DNA of 64,000 nucleotides, taken from the NCBI RefSeq assembly GCF_900095865.1, contig NZ_FMIZ01000007.1, positions 682,001 through 746,000 of the forward strand. The letters are read 5' to 3'. Below, piece after piece: positions 60,422-64,000 of this stretch. The position numbers and the translations under genes are program-made. The notes under the pieces are model-generated. The model made no database searches. It was not told the origin of the DNA and saw only the letters and a list, made by a program, of their open reading frames with translations. Position 1 is the first letter of the stretch. Each line of letters starts with the position of its first letter. This DNA is from Massilioclostridium coli (GTDB lineage: Bacteria > Bacillota > Clostridia > Oscillospirales > Ruminococcaceae).

Positions 60422-61485
60422 GTATCACGCCTCCTTTCCCATATCTGAATACTGGCAATAAGCAGAACAATAGCTAAAATCAAAAGAAAAATTTGATTGC
60501 TTACAATTCCAGATGGTATTTCTGTTTCAGTAAACAACTGAGGAAAGCGTATAAATATTGCTCCGGGCTTTACCTGATAGTGGTAATCCTCGGCGGAACT
60601 CAGCGTACCGATGTTGGCGTAAATGAAATACAAAAGCATTGCCGGAATTGCCGGAATTACGTTCTTGAACAAAATTGAAATAAAGAGCATAATGCAGCCT
60701 GTGAGTAGAATTCCGGGCAGATCATACATTATGATATTGGCCCAAATATCCCAAAGGCTTGTTTTGTATCCATAGCTGTTTCCTGCACTTACAGCGACAA
60801 CATCGACAATCGCTGTTAGTATAACAACAAAGAGTAAGACCATTGAGATTCCAGCAATATATTTGCCCAGAACATAATTCCGGCTGCTGATCGGTTTCGT
60901 ATGAATAAAACTGTAAATGCTTTTCCTCATGTCGCGCATAAGCAAAATTGCAAAAACAGATATTGTGAAAAGTATAGAAGTGATTCCGAGATAATCCGCA
61001 TATTTTCTTCCCAAATAGCTCGTATATGATTCTTCCTGAAATACTGAATCCAAATATTGCTGCACCTCGCCAGCATCAGCTTTTTTATAGGCACTCATAT
61101 TCCATACAGATTGAAAACCGACTATCCCATATTCATCAATGAAAAATTGTCTAATTTCTTGCACTGTCCAGCCTTTACTAAGCACTTCGTCCATTTGCTT
61201 TTGTGCATCCTCATGGCTCATTTCACATTCACTTACCAGATAGGCTTCCATTTCTTGTGATACATACTCCCACCGTTCGTTTTCCGGTGTCGGAATATAC
61301 CCATCCGTAATGTTGCCATCGTAAGAATATTCCATTGTTTCTCCGTCTGGCTGAAAATCGTCATATAGTTTGATGTATGGCGATACGGTGATATACAGAA
61401 TCACAACCATAGAAAGGACACCAATATAGGTAAGCGGACTTTTCAGCAGCAGCATAAAATCCTTTTTGACTAAACTCCAATTCAT
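60418..61485 (-). CDS. ABC transporter permease 2 with large extracellular loop
   Basis: 355 residues. One helix at ~16-34, an extracellular loop of about 120 residues (~40-160, acidic and aromatic-rich), then five helices. This ABC-2 type layout is usual for exporters that give immunity to peptides. Overlaps permease 1 by 4 bases. Confidence 0.85.
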   Translation of the reverse strand: MNWSLVKKDFMLLLKSPLTYIGVLSMVVILYITVSPYIKLYDDFQPDGETMEYSYDGNITDGYIPTPENERWEYVSQEMEAYLVSECEMSHEDAQKQMDEVLSKGWTVQEIRQFFIDEYGIVGFQSVWNMSAYKKADAGEVQQYLDSVFQEESYTSYLGRKYADYLGITSILFTISVFAILLMRDMRKSIYSFIHTKPISSRNYVLGKYIAGISMVLLFVVILTAIVDVVAVSAGNSYGYKTSLWDIWANIIMYDLPGILLTGCIMLFISILFKNVIPAIPAMLLYFIYANIGTLSSAEDYHYQVKPGAIFIRFPQLFTETEIPSGIVSNQIFLLILAIVLLIASIQIWERRRDT

Positions 61486-61588
61486 GCAATCGTCCCCCTT
61501 ATCCGTTTTCTTATCCTAAGTATATCGGTAAAATAACTACAAAAAAACAATAGCGGTGATTTTCTTAAATCTACCGCTATTGCCCGAT

Positions 61589-62758
61589 TCATGCAGCAAT
61601 ATTAAATTCCACGCAGGCACCTCCGCCCGGTGAGTTATATACCCGGAGAAATCCTCCATGCTTCTCACAAAGCATTTTGCAAATGTATAGACCCATGCCA
61701 TAATGCTCTGTTCCTACGCTTTCGCCATGATAATAAGGCTTGACCGCTTTACTTAATTCGTCTGGCTGAAACCCTTTTCCATCGTCATGCACGCAGACAT
61801 TCAATAGGGATTGAGAGTAGCGAAACTCCACACGAACACACTGAACCGAAAAACGCATAGCATTATCAATTAGATTTTCAAGAACTTCAAGGAAAATAGA
61901 TATGTCCAAATTCAACTGTTGTTCTTTCAGTTCGCTATGCACCTCAAACTGCTTCGCATATTTTTGAGCGAGAACAGTCAAAATTGCTTCTGTTTTAGCA
62001 AGGAGATCGGCTTGGCTGACATACGCTCTGCTTATAATAATTTCATCCAAACGATTTATGTTTTTCATTGTGCCAGCAAAACAGGATATTCTTTCTGTTT
62101 GGCTCTGCAATTCTCCCAGCACTTCTATTACTTTTTCCTCTGATAATCTGTGCTTAGGATAGTACCGCAACAAATACTCAACATAACCTTTCATGACCGC
62201 CAGTGGTGTTCGTAAATCATGAGAAAAGGCTGAACGCATTTGCTTTTGTTCGTCTATCATGTTCCACATTGAGCTGTTGTTTTCTGCTAATTTTTCGCGC
62301 ATTTTTTCAAATGCAGCACAAATCTGGCCTAATTCATCATCATAGACATAAGAGATTTTGAAATCCAAATCCTGTCTGCTTATTTTATCCGCAGCTTCAT
62401 TTAATACTGAAAATGGTGTTTTCAACCTGCGTTTATAGAATAATGTGAGCGATAAAAAGACACCGAAAAGTGTAAAAAACAAAATGCACCAGCTTGAAAT
62501 AAAATCACAAAGCTCTTTTGCTATACGATCTGATGGTATCATTATTTCCGGGGAGACATCGGGGATTTGCGGCACATCACCAAAAAGTTGAGAATATCCG
62601 TTTTGATACTCATATAGTTTTGAAGAATCCGTATACTTTAGCTGAATATTGTCAGAAATATTTTGTGCTGCGTCCTGAACTGCGATGGAAAGTATGATGG
62701 ATATTGTTAATGATATTATTAAATACTTAAAAAGTGACCGTTTTATTTTGCTGCCCAT
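61589..62758 (-). CDS. Sensor histidine kinase
   Basis: 389 residues: membrane helices at ~11-28 and ~88-108 with a short extracellular sensor loop, HAMP-like segment (~108-160), phospho-acceptor H180 in 'MRSAFSHDLRTPLAVMKGYV', N-box 'LENLIDNAMRFS', G-boxes 'DDGKGFQ' and 'GMGLYICKMLCEKHGG'. Overlaps the response regulator gene by 16 bases. Probably senses the substrate of the ABC exporter. Confidence 0.93.
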   Translation of the reverse strand: MGSKIKRSLFKYLIISLTISIILSIAVQDAAQNISDNIQLKYTDSSKLYEYQNGYSQLFGDVPQIPDVSPEIMIPSDRIAKELCDFISSWCILFFTLFGVFLSLTLFYKRRLKTPFSVLNEAADKISRQDLDFKISYVYDDELGQICAAFEKMREKLAENNSSMWNMIDEQKQMRSAFSHDLRTPLAVMKGYVEYLLRYYPKHRLSEEKVIEVLGELQSQTERISCFAGTMKNINRLDEIIISRAYVSQADLLAKTEAILTVLAQKYAKQFEVHSELKEQQLNLDISIFLEVLENLIDNAMRFSVQCVRVEFRYSQSLLNVCVHDDGKGFQPDELSKAVKPYYHGESVGTEHYGMGLYICKMLCEKHGGFLRVYNSPGGGACVEFNIAA

Positions 62759-63420
62759 CTATATCCACATCCCCAAACCGTTTCAATGAACTCCCTATCT
62801 GTATGTTCTCTAATCTTGTTACGGATTCTCCGAATCAATTCTGTTACATTTTTATTATCGCCATCCCTATCCAGTCCCCATAGTTTTTCATAGATCATTT
62901 CTCGATCAAAAACTTGTCCGGGATGACGAGATAATAACGCCACTATATCAAATTCAGACTTTGTAAGTTCTATGACCTGATTATCAAAACTTACTTTTCG
63001 GCTATTCAGATCAATAATCAAATCGTTGTCATATCGAAATTCTGTTTTCCCTTGGATTCTTGCCTCTCGCCTTAAATGAGCTTCGATCCGGGCCAGTAAT
63101 TCGCCAATCGAAAACGGCTTTACAATATAATCATCACCACCCGCTTTCAAACCGATAATTCGGTCTTTTTCTTCTATACGGGCGGATAAGAACAATATAG
63201 GGCAATGTACGCAGTCACGGATTTTTTCGCAAACCTCTATGCCGTCCATTTTGGGCAGGTTTATATCAAGAAGTATTATATCAGACTGCTTTTGGACTTG
63301 TTTTAGAGCTTGCTCTCCGTCAAATGCAGTCGTAACAGCATACCCCTCCATCTCTAAAACATCTTTTATCATATTAACCATACTTTTATCATCGTCTACA
63401 ACCAAAATCTTTTCTTTCAT
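62743..63420 (-). CDS. OmpR-type response regulator
   Basis: 225 residues from the ATG at 63420 (GGAGG five bases upstream). Receiver with D9/D10, phospho-acceptor D52 in 'IILLDINLPKMDGIEV' and a 'KPFS' Lys; C-terminal winged helix 'ELTKSEFDIVALLSRHPGQV', 'NVTELIRRIRNKIREH'. Partner of the kinase; expected to control the ABC genes. Confidence 0.93.
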   Translation of the reverse strand: MKEKILVVDDDKSMVNMIKDVLEMEGYAVTTAFDGEQALKQVQKQSDIILLDINLPKMDGIEVCEKIRDCVHCPILFLSARIEEKDRIIGLKAGGDDYIVKPFSIGELLARIEAHLRREARIQGKTEFRYDNDLIIDLNSRKVSFDNQVIELTKSEFDIVALLSRHPGQVFDREMIYEKLWGLDRDGDNKNVTELIRRIRNKIREHTDREFIETVWGCGYRWAAK

Positions 63421-63445
63421 GCGTTCCTCCACGGGCAAATCAACT

Positions 63446-63802
63446 CTAACTTTGGTGTTTTTCCAACACCTCATATATTTTGGAAAGGGTGAAGTTCAGT
63501 TTATCATAGAAACAGTCGGCACCATTTTTAATCACGGCTGCGGATAAGGCTTCATCCGCAGCCGCAGACACCGCGATAACAGGAATATCAATCCTTTGCA
63601 GTTTCATCCATACTAATAAGTCTATCACAGTTTCACCATACAATAAACAATCAGAAATAATCAAATCTGGCAATGTAGAGGATATAATCTGCTTTGCTGT
63701 TCTAATATCTCCACATGATACAGGTATCCAATGTTTATTGGAAGCAGCCATGCTAACGCCATTTCTATATGCAATATCGTTATCTATTATCAAAACCTGC
63801 AT
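63446..63802 (-). CDS. Stand-alone receiver-domain protein
   Basis: 118 residues from the ATG at 63802 (GGAGG six bases upstream). Receiver fold with D7/D9 and phospho-acceptor D51 in 'LPDLIISDCLLYGETVIDLL'; no output domain. Conserved Lys near the C-terminus ('CFYDKLNFTL'). It is encoded just before the full response regulator, so it may act as a phosphate sink or modulator. Confidence 0.8.
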   Translation of the reverse strand: MQVLIIDNDIAYRNGVSMAASNKHWIPVSCGDIRTAKQIISSTLPDLIISDCLLYGETVIDLLVWMKLQRIDIPVIAVSAAADEALSAAVIKNGADCFYDKLNFTLSKIYEVLEKHQS

Positions 63803-64000
63803 ATTCAACCTCCGCTTATCACAGTTTCCCTATTTTAAGTTATAGTTTTAATTTAGTTTACAAGGAGAATGTCTACAAAAAGACAACAGAGAGGAAAACA
63901 TCTTCCTGTCTACGCATTTAGGGGGCAAAAAGTCTACGGAAATCAAGGCTTTTCGGCGGTGGTCGATGGGGTGGCAGAATGATTTATCACATACCCGTCG

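Noticed and set aside
1-64000. tRNA, rRNA and other standard RNA genes
   Set aside because: No cloverleaf-like or rRNA-like stretch was recognised by eye; only the cobalamin riboswitch and the attenuator are supported.
63979-64000. Possible gene start ATG-ATT-TAT-CAC at the right edge
   Set aside because: Only seven codons are visible before the window ends; too short to support.

Overview
The window looks like a chromosomal segment of a low-to-mid GC Gram-positive anaerobe of the Clostridia, probably a gut Oscillospiraceae/Ruminococcaceae relative. The reasons are strong AGGAGG ribosome sites, LPXTG-like surface anchors, many lipoproteins, serine-recombinase mobile elements and a cobalamin riboswitch. 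No rRNA or tRNA gene was recognised.

Layout. 0.1-2.7 kb: a surface-anchored beta-helix-like protein with a strong terminator. 2.9-27.6 kb: a rearranged prophage, almost all on the minus strand. At its right end are a divergent repressor/ImmA-type protease pair and early genes, then an ArpU-like late regulator, then (leftward) tail genes and a holin. Terminase, portal, capsid, integrase and lysin genes were not found. Where head genes would be expected, and again between the tail chaperone and the tape measure, lie 14 paralogous lipoprotein genes (16 domains). They form several separately terminated units. Intergenic spaces of this region carry copies of an undescribed ~300-bp repeat built around GGGACGAA words.

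28.6-31.4 kb: a metY-cysK sulfur operon preceded by a promoter, a 28-residue leader peptide with three consecutive Cys codons, and overlapping hairpins, which is a classic attenuation layout. 31.5-35.5 kb: a 981-aa surface protein under a cobalamin riboswitch with its own terminator, and a divergent lipoprotein. 36.2-39.6 kb: a cation/proton antiporter and two tandem membrane paralogs.

39.6-48.2 kb: a type III-A (Csm) CRISPR-Cas locus without cas1, cas2 or csm6 in view. The array is very unusual. Its repeats are split at seven places by an ~86-bp element (an eighth copy sits at the array edge), giving alternating two-spacer and one-spacer blocks with a ~404-bp higher-order period although every spacer is different. 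Csm3 has Asn at the position of the catalytic Asp, and Cas10 lacks an HD nuclease domain but keeps GGDD. The complex is therefore predicted to make signal (cyclic oligoadenylate) without cutting RNA or DNA itself. One spacer resembles the GGGACGAA repeat.

48.4-64 kb (runs off the window): a mobilizable element beginning with a large serine recombinase just upstream of cas10. It carries a small TnpW-like protein, a relaxase/MobC pair, two direct copies of an HTH/sigma-factor/regulatory module, a MATE-TetR-methyltransferase cargo and an ABC transporter-two-component cargo. An 18-bp operator-like word is shared by the XRE regulator gene and both sigma modules.
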